The notes under the pieces: model-generated
Told to the model about the DNA's origin: nothing
The model's database searches: none
What the model saw: the letters and a program-made list of their open reading frames with translations, nothing else
Assembly: GCA_021234535.1 (NCBI GenBank)
Contig: CM037842.1
Location: 8,363,361-8,427,360, forward strand
Length of the DNA: 64,000 nucleotides
Reading direction: 5' to 3'
DNA from: Stichopus chloronotus
Lineage: Eukaryota; Echinodermata; Holothuroidea; Aspidochirotida; Stichopodidae
Part shown: positions 11,042 to 21,347 of the stretch, in pieces
Numbering within the stretch: position 1 is the stretch's first letter
How the letters are laid out: each line of letters begins with the position of its first letter
Position numbers and translations under genes: made by a program

Positions 11042-12720
11042 AGGCCTTGTGTTTTAAGGCGCGCGATCGCGCGCGCGCGCCTTGACGCGCCTAAAGTCGA
11101 TTTGAGACGCGTTATTATTCACGCGCCTTGGATAGGCAAAACGCTCGCCTCATGTCACAGGCAGGCTTAACGTAACGATAATACTGTGAAACTAATTGGA
11201 GAAAATCACGAAATGACACGGAAGTAAAATATTAAGTCTACCAAATGCCATTAATATCATAGACTTCATCAAAGTACAGACTGTTCGTATTTATACAATC
11301 ACATTCGCAATATATCGGGTCCCCGTTCTTGCGAGTGTGACATGACAGTCGCATCGGGATGCACGCCTACATTGTACAAAAACAGTTGACCATCTAATAA
11401 GAGGTTCAATAACCTAAGCTATACCAGTCTTCCTCGCTCCGTTAACGCCTCGAGTATACCAAAACAGCAAAATAAAAAATACTTTCATTATCGGTTAAAC
11501 CTGTCACTATTATGCAAATAAACACTGTGCCATGTGTGAAGTAGTAATATAAGAATACTGACACTGAAAATAATCATAAAAAGGTACAGATCGAAACATG
11601 TCATTGCATTTAGTTTGAACTAAAATGGCGCTCGTACGAAGTTACGTAGATTCTGACAGATTGAAAAGTGCCCGGATGTCACGTCTACACCCAGGCTAGC
11701 TACGTTAGCCTATGTATACAGTACTACATGCCCTGAGCACTCATGGCTCTGCGTGCAGGCCTTGGGGCGGGCTGCAGTACGTACAGTACATATGCAGCAT
11801 GCTTACTTTTCACACGTGCACGTAGCGGCAGAATATATGAAGCTTGTCAGTGAAAGTTTCGCGGTATGTAGTAGCCTACACTGTGACACACGAGGATACA
11901 GTAAAAGCAAATCTCGCAAGAACGTCGTCGTTTGTTTACATGATAATCCTTGCAAGCACTAGACAGCTAGAAACGTTTCACGAACTGTAGAGCAAAAAAA
12001 TACATTTGTCACATTCCCAGAAAGAGAACACTGCCGGTTCAACATAACCATATCCTGTCCATCAGTGATTGTATGCTGTATGAATATTGACTAATTGTAA
12101 ATTGAAACGTAAAAACAAATATTGGACCGGCTTTAATTACTGCAAGCGTTTTCACACTACACCTGTAGAGCTGAGACCTAGTCACGGGTTGGTTGGTTTA
12201 TTTATCAATGATTCAATTGTGCAGAACAGAATGTGCGTACGGTAGCCTCTATTGACTCAGGTAAAAAAGTGCATTGTGGCGAAACTATGATAGTGAACGT
12301 AGCAGGGACTGATATAACATACGTACTGGGAGGTGAATACGGGTTACTGTATTCTTGTTTTTTTGTTGAACCTGCTGGAGACTATGTGAACTATTAATAG
12401 ATTTGGCGGGCTGGAAAAGTTTTGTATGATAATTATCCCACGACAGCTGGAACTTTCAACACGGAATGAGCCTATGGTAGAAATGGTTGAGGCCGGTGAG
12501 CTGTCAAAAATGTTCGTGATAATTTTGATAGGGAGGGATACCATTTTTATGTAAACCTGCAGGTTACCGAGGTTGGCGTTGGTCAGGACTTATTAATGCA
12601 TTATAACTCGCCTTTCAGAGCTCCACAAATTCAGCTATTTTTAATTAACAAAATAGCTCGCCTCGCTTAATCTAGGCGAGTCATTTTCTACTCGCCTTCA
12701 TTTTTCAAACATAAAGGCCT
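11042..12720. mobile_element. Non-autonomous hAT-like DNA transposon, 1679 bp
   Basis: The ends are inverted: AGGCCTTGTG at the left and, on the opposite strand, AGGCCTTTATG at the right, each followed within 30 bases by AAGGCG. GATACTGC (11034-11041) and GATACTGT (12721-12728) flank the element and match at 7 of 8 bases, the target-duplication length expected for hAT elements. Subterminal CGCGCCT and CTCGCCT motifs cluster at both ends (about 11074-11153 and 12606-12700), as transposase binding sites do. The interior has no frame above 69 codons, so it encodes no transposase. It sits inside a minisatellite that continues on both sides. Assignment to hAT rests on duplication length and end layout. 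Confidence 0.75.
11056..11083. repeat. CG-rich terminal hairpin of the inserted element
   Basis: AAGGCGCGCG pairs with CGCGCGCCTT around a GATC-centred core. The 28-base block is alternating purine-pyrimidine, rich in CpG, and could form a cruciform or Z-DNA. It lies just inside the left end of the element. Confidence 0.8.
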
Positions 12721-12835
12721 GATACTGTAATATTAATACTGGTAGCAGTACTGACTTGTCACTACTGTACTAAGTATTGATAGAAGTACTGACAGATAGC
12801 TACTATGGCATTGATACAAGTACAATGTTTGCATG
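12721..12835. repeat. Degenerate minisatellite, right part
   Basis: The same TATTGATAGAAGTACTGAC and TAGCTACTATGGC units as at 10609-11041 resume directly after the inserted element and then fade out. This shows the transposon arrived after the array formed. Confidence 0.8.
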
Positions 12836-14055
12836 TTGTGAAAATACCAACAGCAACAAACTTACTCACAGGTACACAATTATTGGCAATGTCATTTAAC
12901 TGATTGCTTGGCTTGCTTACTTTTGTACTGCTAAGTATGTAGTTCTTCCGTGTGTGACTTAAGTGCCCGATGTACTCAGGGAGTACACATTTTAGTGTTG
13001 TGATTTGGAAATGTCTGAATGGGTGTCTTTTAAAGGCTTCTTCCAACTGATGGTTTTAAGTGTCTTATACCCTTTTTATGTGATTTTAATCATCAGAGGA
13101 TCTCAACTGTCCTACTGACCTGACCCTGTTTAAGGTCTGCAAACTCAGCTGCAGTTGTTATCTCTTATTGGCCATGGTCTAAGTTTACCCTATCCTTCAA
13201 GTAATTCTAAAAACTGTGTCAATACTCTTGATCCATGAAATTTTGAATGAGTTAATGTCATCAAATTCTCTAGACCTTTTGAAACCTTCACACTTCTCCC
13301 CCATATTTTGCTACGGTGGTTGATCAAATTAACGACCGCTCCTCACATTGTCTAACACATTATGCAAATTTTTACATTTGCCGAGTATTAAGAAGTGATT
13401 TCGTTGGGGGGGTTGCAAACTCCCATTGGGTGGACACACAATTTATATTTTATTATTGAATATGCTTGTCTAATGTTGCGAGGCATAGGAGGCCTACTAA
13501 TTTTTAAGCTTTCAACATTTACTAAGATTATAATGGAGGCAAAGTATTATCGCTAAGGATGACTAAAGTAATATTGCTCCAGTTTTATGTCTGGAGCTTT
13601 GTGACAGGGTCCATGTGTGACTAATTCATATTTACAGAGCATGTCTTATATATGGTCTGAACATCATACTATTCCTAATTATAGCAAATTACTGCCACAA
13701 CACTTTAGTATTGCTGTACCTCGCCTGCCACACACACAATTTGTCTAGTTGCTCATGCAGTAAGTTAAGAATTTTGGACACAAAGATTTGTAATGATGTC
13801 CTTTAAATTCCTCAGAGAAATTGACAGTGTACAACCATCAGAGGTTCTGTTTAGAAAAAAAAAAAAATAAGAATTTCATAGGTAGTAAAATGTCCAAGGG
13901 TGGAATTTGATTGTTGGATTTTTCTGGTGAAATTTTCCTAGCACTGGAGGCAGTTTTAATTATGGACAGCTTGCTAATCCTGGGCATGAATGCAAGTGAA
14001 TGAATAACAACTGGGAATTAAATAGGCAGCAATGGAAAGGTTTTTTTTTTCACAG
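12836..14055. other. Non-coding sequence, nothing specific seen
   Basis: AT-rich unique sequence with an A-run at 13855-13868 and a T-run immediately before 14051. No repeat family and no supported exon. Confidence 0.4.
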
Positions 14056-14234
14056 CTTCATACCTTTTCTTTGGATTCACTACCAGTACTGCGTTTCAGC
14101 GATCCATTGTATCAATTTGCAGTTTGCAGCCTGGTCCTGACATTTCATACAGAGGGCAGTATTCCAGTCTGAGTCGAACCGATCTATCGACTGACGTGCT
14201 TCTGTACAGAATGTTGTCAGCTAAAGCTGGTTAA
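14056..14234 (+). CDS. Weak last-exon candidate
   Basis: A poly-T acceptor ending TTTCACAG precedes position 14056. One frame (two bases completing a codon, then 58 codons) stays open to TAA at 14232-14234, with pieces such as FFGFTTSTAFQRS and DISYRGQYSSLSR. The other two frames are also open for 28 and 38 codons, which lowers the value of this observation. No domain was recognised. The phase would accept the donor at 7440. Confidence 0.12.
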
Positions 14235-15558
14235 CCGGCCGGTCTCTCTGATGCAGAGCCTTTCTGCAGCCTAGCGTTTGTAGGCGGTGATAATTATGTC
14301 CATCCATTAAAATACGATGTAGCTGCAAGGAACACAGACTGGAAGGAGTCTTTCGAAAGTCGCATTCAAAGAAATTTCAACCATAAAAGAAAAATGCGGC
14401 CTTTTCTTTGTCTAAATTGGTTGTGAAATGTTAACTCATTTCTAATAAGATGAGTGGGTGGCAAAACACTTCTCTGTGTTAATAAAGGAGAGGACAACTT
14501 GAGTTAAAATTGAATGAACTTTTCTAGGGTACTGTACAAGAGATGCTGTCCTGTACACACATAGGACTGTTCCATGACTGACGTCCATTTTTTTTCCCCC
14601 TTCTCTGCTGTTAAATGTGAGATGTGCATGGATCCATGTTCATAAACATGAACACTTGTAAGCTTATCAAAATGCAGATGAAATCTGTGATTTATGCAAG
14701 TTTATGGAAAGTCGCACAATTTTGGCTTAAAAAAAAAAAAAAACATATGACACTGGCATTGACAGGTATGGTGTAACATTTCTGTGCCAAACCAATCTTT
14801 CAAGATAAAAAGTCAAAGAAATGAGCATGTTTGTTTGACAGGTGGTGATTCGGTCTGTCATTTCCATATATACTTGCAGCCGAAGAGGCATGGTACACAA
14901 TTTGACAGGCTCTACAAAACACCATAAACATTAGGGTTTAAGTAAAGGACTCACAATTGGTTTAGTCTTTCAACATAATAAAAGAAAGTAAATGTGTCAA
15001 AACTGATGTAACCAAATATTGTGTCTGTTATTAACCTGTCGTCCACAACCAAATAATTGTCTAGTTTAATGTGCATTACAAAAAATTAAAAGTTGTTGGC
15101 AGTGGTTGATTTGTCACATCATTCCTGACTGAGGAAAATGTAAGAAAGTGAGAGAACATTGGCAGATGTAAGGCCTTACCTCTTATTCGCAACTTCATCC
15201 TCTATCTCAAGGAATGGATAATGGCAGAGACGGCGCTACTCTGTTGCAAAGCCCGTATCAAATCAAAAGGACATTTTCCTTTTGCGGAAGTAACAGCGGA
15301 AGTAAGATTTGGGATGAATTTTTCCTAACTGTTCTTAGAGCCTGGGACCCAGAAGCACAAACTGAAACTCTTCTTCCGCCAATTTTAACAACATTTTTTC
15401 TCAACCATGTGAGGCAATTATCGTAGCCTGTAAATGACCAAAAATAAGTAAAAAGCTGTGGTGCAATGCCTCAATTTAGTAGAAAACTTTACCCTGATAT
15501 CATGTGCAAGTACTGGGTATGTTGTATTTTGCTGTAACCTACTTTTCTGTGTTTTTAG
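14235..15558. other. Non-coding sequence, nothing specific seen
   Basis: AT-rich sequence with short A and T runs (14591, 14731). A 70-codon frame at 15214-15426 lacks splice sites. Nothing else was seen. Confidence 0.4.
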
Positions 15559-15863
15559 TGCAGCCAGTCATCACACGATATTCTCAAGAGGAACATACCT
15601 TCACCATTATGGTATATGTGGATATAACGTCATGTTCTGTCATGCAGAAAAGGTTTTCTCCAGACATGATTTTAGCTTATTATGTGTATTTTGTGAGGAG
15701 TAGGTGTTTTACGCTTAAATTCTTGTATGAGTGGAGTCCTGCAGATCTTTCTGTTTTCACAGACTCAGCTGTAGAGAGCCTAGGCAACAACCGTTTCATT
15801 CCTAGTGAAGAAAATTCGAAGATTTTACATTCTGAACAGCTCAAAGTTACATATGCTGCATAA
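15559..15863 (+). CDS. Weak last-exon candidate, 100 codons
   Basis: After an acceptor (TTCTGTGTTTTTAG, AG at 15557-15558) a frame of 100 codons in phase 1 runs to TAA. It includes VQPVITRYSQEEHTFT, SPADLSVFTDSAVESL and a C-terminal EQLKVTYAA. Composition is balanced and protein-like, but a competing frame on the same strand is open to 15703 and reads equally well. No family was recognised. An ORF of this length is expected occasionally by chance in this much AT-rich DNA. Confidence 0.18.
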
Positions 15864-17550
15864 AGTTTTTCAATGTAGAAGTCTTGCTGAAGGGTTACAT
15901 CAATCCTGCAGAAACTGTGATCAAAGATATGGTAACTCCGTGATCAAATAGACCCAAGATCATTGCCTACAAAAAAAGGAAAGAAAAAAGAAGCCAAACA
16001 CTGTGGAGGAAGATGTGGGAGCATTCCACTGGTTAGCATTTTCTGTTTATGTAATTTGGCCTGACAAATGCTGTCCTCTCTGTCCTTACCATGTCACCAT
16101 AAAAAGGATCATTCATAGTCCTATGTACCATGACCACAAAGATCATACTGTGTCCACAAGATGCAACAATGGTTTTGTAAATTGATGCTGTTATTGAAGA
16201 AACCTTAACCTCTTAACCAGAAACCACTGGTATGGATTTTTCAGCATGATAAGGATGTCTCCATGACAAGCACCAGGGGCTATTGGAGGTCACCGGTAAG
16301 GGAGAAGGCCATGCCCTATATAATGACCTCACAAAGTTACCCCCCTGTCAGCTGGAAGCTGACCAGTACATTTTGATGTTTCTCTAAAATTCTTTCTCCT
16401 TGGTCCACTGCCGGTCCTAAAGCATCCATGTTGTTTTGAGGGATATTAGCATAGGCCTAATTTTTATCACCATGACATGACACAGTATCCATTACTGCAA
16501 ACTGTGTGGAAGCGCCCCTCCTCTGTGACTTACATGTTCCTTACGAAGTTTTTCAGCAGTTTTGTTGACTTAAGTGGTACTGTATTAGTGCCCAAATGTG
16601 ATTTTTCCGTGACAACATTCGGTTTTAACCGAACTGATCATGTGACTTTTGCTCAGCTGTAATTATTAAAGTCGCTTTATTGCATTAAAAACTTCATTTA
16701 TTTTTGAAGTGCTGTAGTTTTGGGCCTGGTACAGCTCGAATGTCGGTCAAGACAGAGGATGGGCCTCTTGGCAACAAATTTATTCCAGGTGGGAATCTAG
16801 TAATTTCCTCATCTATAAGAAGGAATTGTTTTGCATAGCAGGGGAGATAATATTAAGAACAGAAAGAGAGAAAGAATATGAAGAATATATGTCTGTGTTA
16901 AAGGAAGGGGGGAGGGAGAAAATTGGGTAAGTGTTCTAATTCTATCAACTCCACTTGATGCATTGAAGAAAAAAACTGTTGAGGCTTGTTGAAGTAATGG
17001 ATGAAACACTGAGAACCAAAAGGCAGGATGCAGATGTAGGCTTCAAGATTGGCAGATATGACTAATTAATGAAATGTTACAATAATGTCTTCATTCCATT
17101 CAAACGCTATTTCAGTTTGACAAGAATTTTATTAACGAATCAGTTATGGCTTGCTGACTTTTGTTTGATATTAAAGGGGTTGTCAGCTGTGAGGATGCAT
17201 GCTGCAAAATTGCCTGTTCATCCCTGTATTTATTCATGTACTATCAGCCATGTAGCAATGACAATCATGAATAATTCTGTTTCTCCCTCAAGAGCAAACT
17301 AAAAATTACATCTCTTGGTTGACACACCATTTCTTAAAAAATTACGGAAAAAACATACGGAATTTGAGGTATGTCTTCTGTTTATGGTAAGCTTGCGCCT
17401 GAAATTTTCCCTCAAACAGGTAGAGACTTGTAGCGTAAGAATGGCAAGCTCTCTCTGAATAGTTTGGCCTGCAGTATCTCTGTAAGTTTGTATTTTCATC
17501 CACCGACAGTGACCTATATCCCTGTAGGTGGATGTAAACGAAAATTTGGA
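15864..17550. other. Non-coding sequence, nothing specific seen
   Basis: Unique AT-rich sequence. The short frames at 16003, 16477 and 17069 show no splice support or domain. Copy B of the foldback family begins at its right edge. Confidence 0.4.
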
Positions 17551-17707
17551 AAATTCACAGCGCGTACTCCCTCACCTCATATAACCTATGCATTACTGTA
17601 TTGACCAAATTGCCAGATGCTAGACCATGGTCAATACGGTAATGCATAGGTTATATGAGGTGAGTACGTCGCTAGCGAATTCCCAAACCAGTAAGTTTTG
17701 GGGATTT
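17551..17707. mobile_element. Foldback repeat copy B, collapsed hairpin
   Basis: This copy shares both outer ends with copy A (AATTCACAGCGCGTAC on the left, AGTTTTGGGGATTT on the right). The left arm stops after ATTGACC at about 17606 and the right arm starts directly with AAATTGCCAGATGC. The CA/TG core and the inner half of the left arm are therefore missing, as expected after deletion at a hairpin. The retained arms still pair over about 37 bases. Confidence 0.8.
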
Positions 17708-20145
17708 GATGATACATGTAGGAGACATTCTGGTGATATGTTCGAACTGGGTGTTAGTCAGCCTACAGGTGGTACAACAGGTCTATATACAGACAACAGA
17801 AAAACTGTGCCTAACCACCTGCCTTTGTTTTAAGGAGACCTACGTGCGCTTAAGTTTTCATCGCGTTGCATTTGCACACATACGCATGCATCAACCGCAC
17901 AAGTGCCCCGTAGAGTGTAAATGTGGGACAACAACAATGAAGAACGAATAATATATGCAGTGCCTTCAGCCATCATGAATAATTCATGATTTCTCTGTTT
18001 TAAACAAAGCATGCGTGAATTTCTTTTGAATGACTCAGTGCTGATTTCTTTCCATCTTCCTCAGTGATTTCTAGGTCAGGTAGATGTTTCTAATTGTTGG
18101 TGGATGCAGTCAAAGGGTGGTGGGGAGATTGAAAGGGGGGTCTAGTACTTGTTTGTAGCACATCAATACAAGCACCACTAATTTTATTTGGTGACTAAGC
18201 TGTGATTCCTTTTCTAGGTCACAATTACACTCTGTTGCTCATTGAGGAACATACAGTCAGACTGAATGAATTTACCTTCTGTGTTTGTGTATTTGTGTGT
18301 GTGTGTGATAATTTATCAGCTAAAATGTAGTGGGAGAACATTTTTTTTTGGGGGGGGGAATTAGTATTGCTTTTAGACCATGCATCTGTTCACTCATTTT
18401 CCTCACATATGTCACAGGTTGCGAATCCCACTGTTGTTTCAATTTGATAATCTTTTTGAGTTTTAAATGTGACATATTCCTGTGAGGTTTTAGTATGCAG
18501 CAGTTCTTTTGATTTGTCTGTCACTAGTAGGAACCGATAAACCAACAAGATATCATGGAGCAATAATTGAAGCCCAAACTCTGTATGGCAAAAGGCATTC
18601 TCATTAAACTGTGTTATACAAATCCAACCGAAGGTTAGGATAATGGAACTTGAAAACAGCTCGAACATGTGAGCTAAATTTTCCCCCAAAATTATCAGGT
18701 TTAATCGCAACAATCAAATGGTTGCATTTACTTCTGTTTTCCCCAAAGATGACGTTAGATATTGACGGAGCAAATTTCCGGGCTGTACGTCCAGCAGGTG
18801 TTTTTTTTTTGCCATACAGGCAAGGACTCCACCTATTGTCTTAAGTCATAGCTCCTTGTAAAGTCCAAATTAAATTATTCCTGAGCTTTTGGACTTCAAT
18901 TGACTGGAAAAAGTGTTAGAATTAAACTGTACATGTGTAATTGGTTTTTGTGATAGGCTGTGATAAGCTGTGACAGAAATGTGATGTGTAAAAGAAAACT
19001 GTCACAGTAGCCAGCTGCATGTTACTGCTTGAAAATGTTTTTAGTAATTTGTCTTTGCCATTGGTCCCAAATTTATATGAGCATGCTAGATGTATCAGAA
19101 AGTTTTCTTTGTTTGTGAAATTACTGAAGGTCCATTTTTACAATTCTGAAAACTTTGTAAAATAACAACAGATGGCATTTTAAAATGAGCTCACACCTGC
19201 TTGCTCTATATTGTAGGACTTTCCTTGACAAAATGGCATGAGTACCTCACGTGTGTCGCTAAAATCATCAGTGACATTAATATTTGTTTTTTAAGTGACA
19301 TCTACCGTATACCAGCAAAATAATCAGACAGTCAAAAAGTACATAGTTCAGCTCAGAAAACCACTCGTGTAATGCTCAGCATGATCACTCAGCTAGCGAA
19401 CAGTAGGTGGAACATCTTTGAATTGGAAGTGAAGAGTTTACCAGCAGAAAAGTAACTCACAAAAGCTCAACAAATTTGTTAGCCTTCAAAGATGCAGACA
19501 AAGCCCAATGATCCAGACGGTATCCTATGTCGTTTGACGCTATTCGTACACATTTCCTAAAAATTGTGAGTGTTCAAGTCATTGTTCTTTTGTTATGCAG
19601 AGTTTGATTGTGAGCTTAGTGAACAGAAAAAACATAATGCCACAATTTTACTCTCATTAAAGGCAGAATTCCACTAAAGTTCTTATTCCTTGAGACGCGT
19701 TCCACCGTGTGCAAGACATTGGTTTGAATGGCTTTGGTCTTGATTATATATTGGTGTGAGGGAAGTCCATGTTACTTTCAGGAAACTTCCAAGTTCCAGA
19801 GTACCCAGAGTGCATATAAGTAAAGGACAAATAAAAAAAGAAAAAAAAAAGAAATGGAGAAAATCGAACAAACACAGAAACGTCACTTTAAGAATAAGGT
19901 CAGTCAGCAGCAGTAGTACTGTTAAGACTTGCTCTCATAATTCTCTACCATGGATGATGGTGACCTTCAAAATCAACTTAGATGACTCAGAGCAAAACAA
20001 GAAAAAGAAAGACGAGACCAGTTTAGTAAACTTATTGCAACCTGGGAAGCTTAATAAGCCTTATAGATCTTTTGATGACAAGTGTGTGATATGTGTGAAT
20101 GGGAAGTCATACAGAAAACTCGATGGAAAAAAATTGAGTTTAAAC
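17708..20145. other. Mostly non-coding, one Lys-rich open frame
   Basis: A perfect odd palindrome ATCATGAATAATTCATGAT lies near 17972-17990. Poly-G follows poly-T at 18346-18358. From 19756 a Lys-rich frame is open into the exon candidate at 20146, but its upstream part is encoded by A-rich sequence and may be 5' UTR or chance. Confidence 0.35.
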
Positions 20146-20284
20146 ATGAGAAAGAGAGAATGGATAACAAACACTTTGTCAGTTTTAAAAATTTTATTTT
20201 TTGTCCTGATGATTAATCTTGCACTTTTGTGGGAGTTCGTGGATCTGTCGTGCGTCACGCTCGATACGAAAAACAGCGTAAATC
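20146..20284 (+). CDS. Possible first coding exon, signal-anchor-like N-terminus
   Basis: The ATG at 20146 has A at -3 (TTAAACATGAG). It starts 46 codons: a basic leader (MRKREWITNT), then a strongly hydrophobic segment, VLKILFFVLMINLALLWEF, then SCVTLDTKNSVN. A strong donor AATC|GTGAGT follows 20284 and leaves phase 1. This layout suits a type II membrane protein or an uncleaved signal. The donor is followed by a CpG-rich patch (20255-20345). The frame is open 130 codons upstream, but that part is Lys-rich and lacks support. Gene identity is unknown. Confidence 0.3.
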
Positions 20285-20345
20285 GTGAGTAACGTGCCGC
20301 TCGCGGGTAGAGAGGCGGCGTCGGTTCGCTGCACAGCGGTCATTA
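20255..20345. promoter_or_regulatory. CpG-rich patch across a candidate exon-intron border
   Basis: About 90 bases contain more than a dozen CpG sites (for example GTGCCGCTCGCGGG and GGCGGCGTCGGTTCGC) in otherwise CpG-poor surroundings. In animals with mosaic methylation this often marks an unmethylated first exon or promoter-proximal region. It may also be an isolated composition anomaly. Confidence 0.35.
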
Positions 20346-21079
20346 AGAATCATTTGGCATAAGATTGGCAAAGAGCCATTACAGCTTAAGCATTTGTATG
20401 GTAGTATTGTACATTATTGTGTATGTGTTAATAAAATCAAAGACAGAAAAAAACACTTGTCAAACATGGTTTAACTTGGGCCTGGGGGCTTATATTCTTG
20501 CCTGGCAATGTTTTAGGTACAGTCTTGGTTTGATGCCTCTGAGAAAGATCATGGCAGGAGGAGGTAAATCTGTAAATTAATTTCTGCTACTTTAGTCGTA
20601 GATATGGTACAGTATTGCTAAGAGGTACTATATGTAGCAGTGACATCTTTTGGCAGTGATGGGAGTCAGTGCTGTAGCGACATGTATCTCTTGAATGTGA
20701 TATTTTCAGTCACATTAAGCAGGCCTACTTCAGAGGATACTTGGACTTAAGTTTTAGTTTTTGCCGAAGTAAATTTATACCTGCATACGTCGTGTTTATA
20801 CCACAGTAGTTACTTCATCCCTTCTCCCATCGTTGCTGTTCATCAAAGTTTCTTCTTCGAAGTAGTGCCCAAAAGGTCATTGGACATGCAGTGACTGAAG
20901 TCTGTAAGTCATTGTGAAATAAGTTGGAGTGGTCTAGGGCAGATTGCTCATACAGTACCTGTCTAATGCCCTAAAAGATATGAAGGAAATGCTGTACAGG
21001 AAAATTATTTATCAGTGTCCCTCCTCCCCCCAATCTCCGCCTCCCTTCCATCTACCTTCAGTCTGCCTCATCTTTCCAG
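20346..21079. other. Non-coding sequence ending in a polypyrimidine tract
   Basis: A frame after TATTTTCAG (AG near 20708) is open for about 32 codons but lacks a donor. The segment 21015-21079 is over 60 bases of nearly pure pyrimidine ending CTTTCCAG, one of the best 3' splice-site signals in the window. Confidence 0.35.
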
Positions 21080-21347
21080 AGAAGCAGAGCAGTTAAAAAA
21101 CAAAGAAAGAATTAATGAAAAACAGACAAAGGCAAAGATTCGGACGAGAAACTAAGCGATTAAAGAAAGAGGGATTACATTATATTAATGAAATAATTTC
21201 ATCTTTAGATACCACATTGTTAGATAGCACGACAACATCATCAGTAGTACTATCAATCAGATGTTTGAAAAGCCATCAGAAATCTCTCCCTGGAGGACTT
21301 GGAGACTCTCGATGATGATGGTTTTGATGATGAAAATGATGTCATCG
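21080..21347 (+). CDS. Charged exon-like segments after a strong acceptor
   Basis: Following the acceptor at 21079, a phase-2 frame of 24 codons is coiled-coil-like (EAEQLKNKERINEKQ, 21081-21152) but ends in TAA. A second frame from 21115 runs 66 codons to 21315. A third, from an AG at 21278-21279 to a donor at 21348, encodes an acidic block (SLEDLETLDDDGFDDENDV) and leaves phase 1. They are mutually exclusive readings. The acidic block depends on GATGAT repeats. No family was recognised. Confidence 0.15.

Noticed and set aside
14165..14190. GGTTCGACTC on the minus strand as a Pol III B box
   Set aside because: No A box or tRNA-like fold at the right distance and no T-run terminator.
19756..20145. 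The first 130 codons of the 178-codon open frame as a gene
   Set aside because: Lys-rich translation from A-rich tracts, weak start, no domain; only the part from 20146 has start, hydrophobic segment and donor together.
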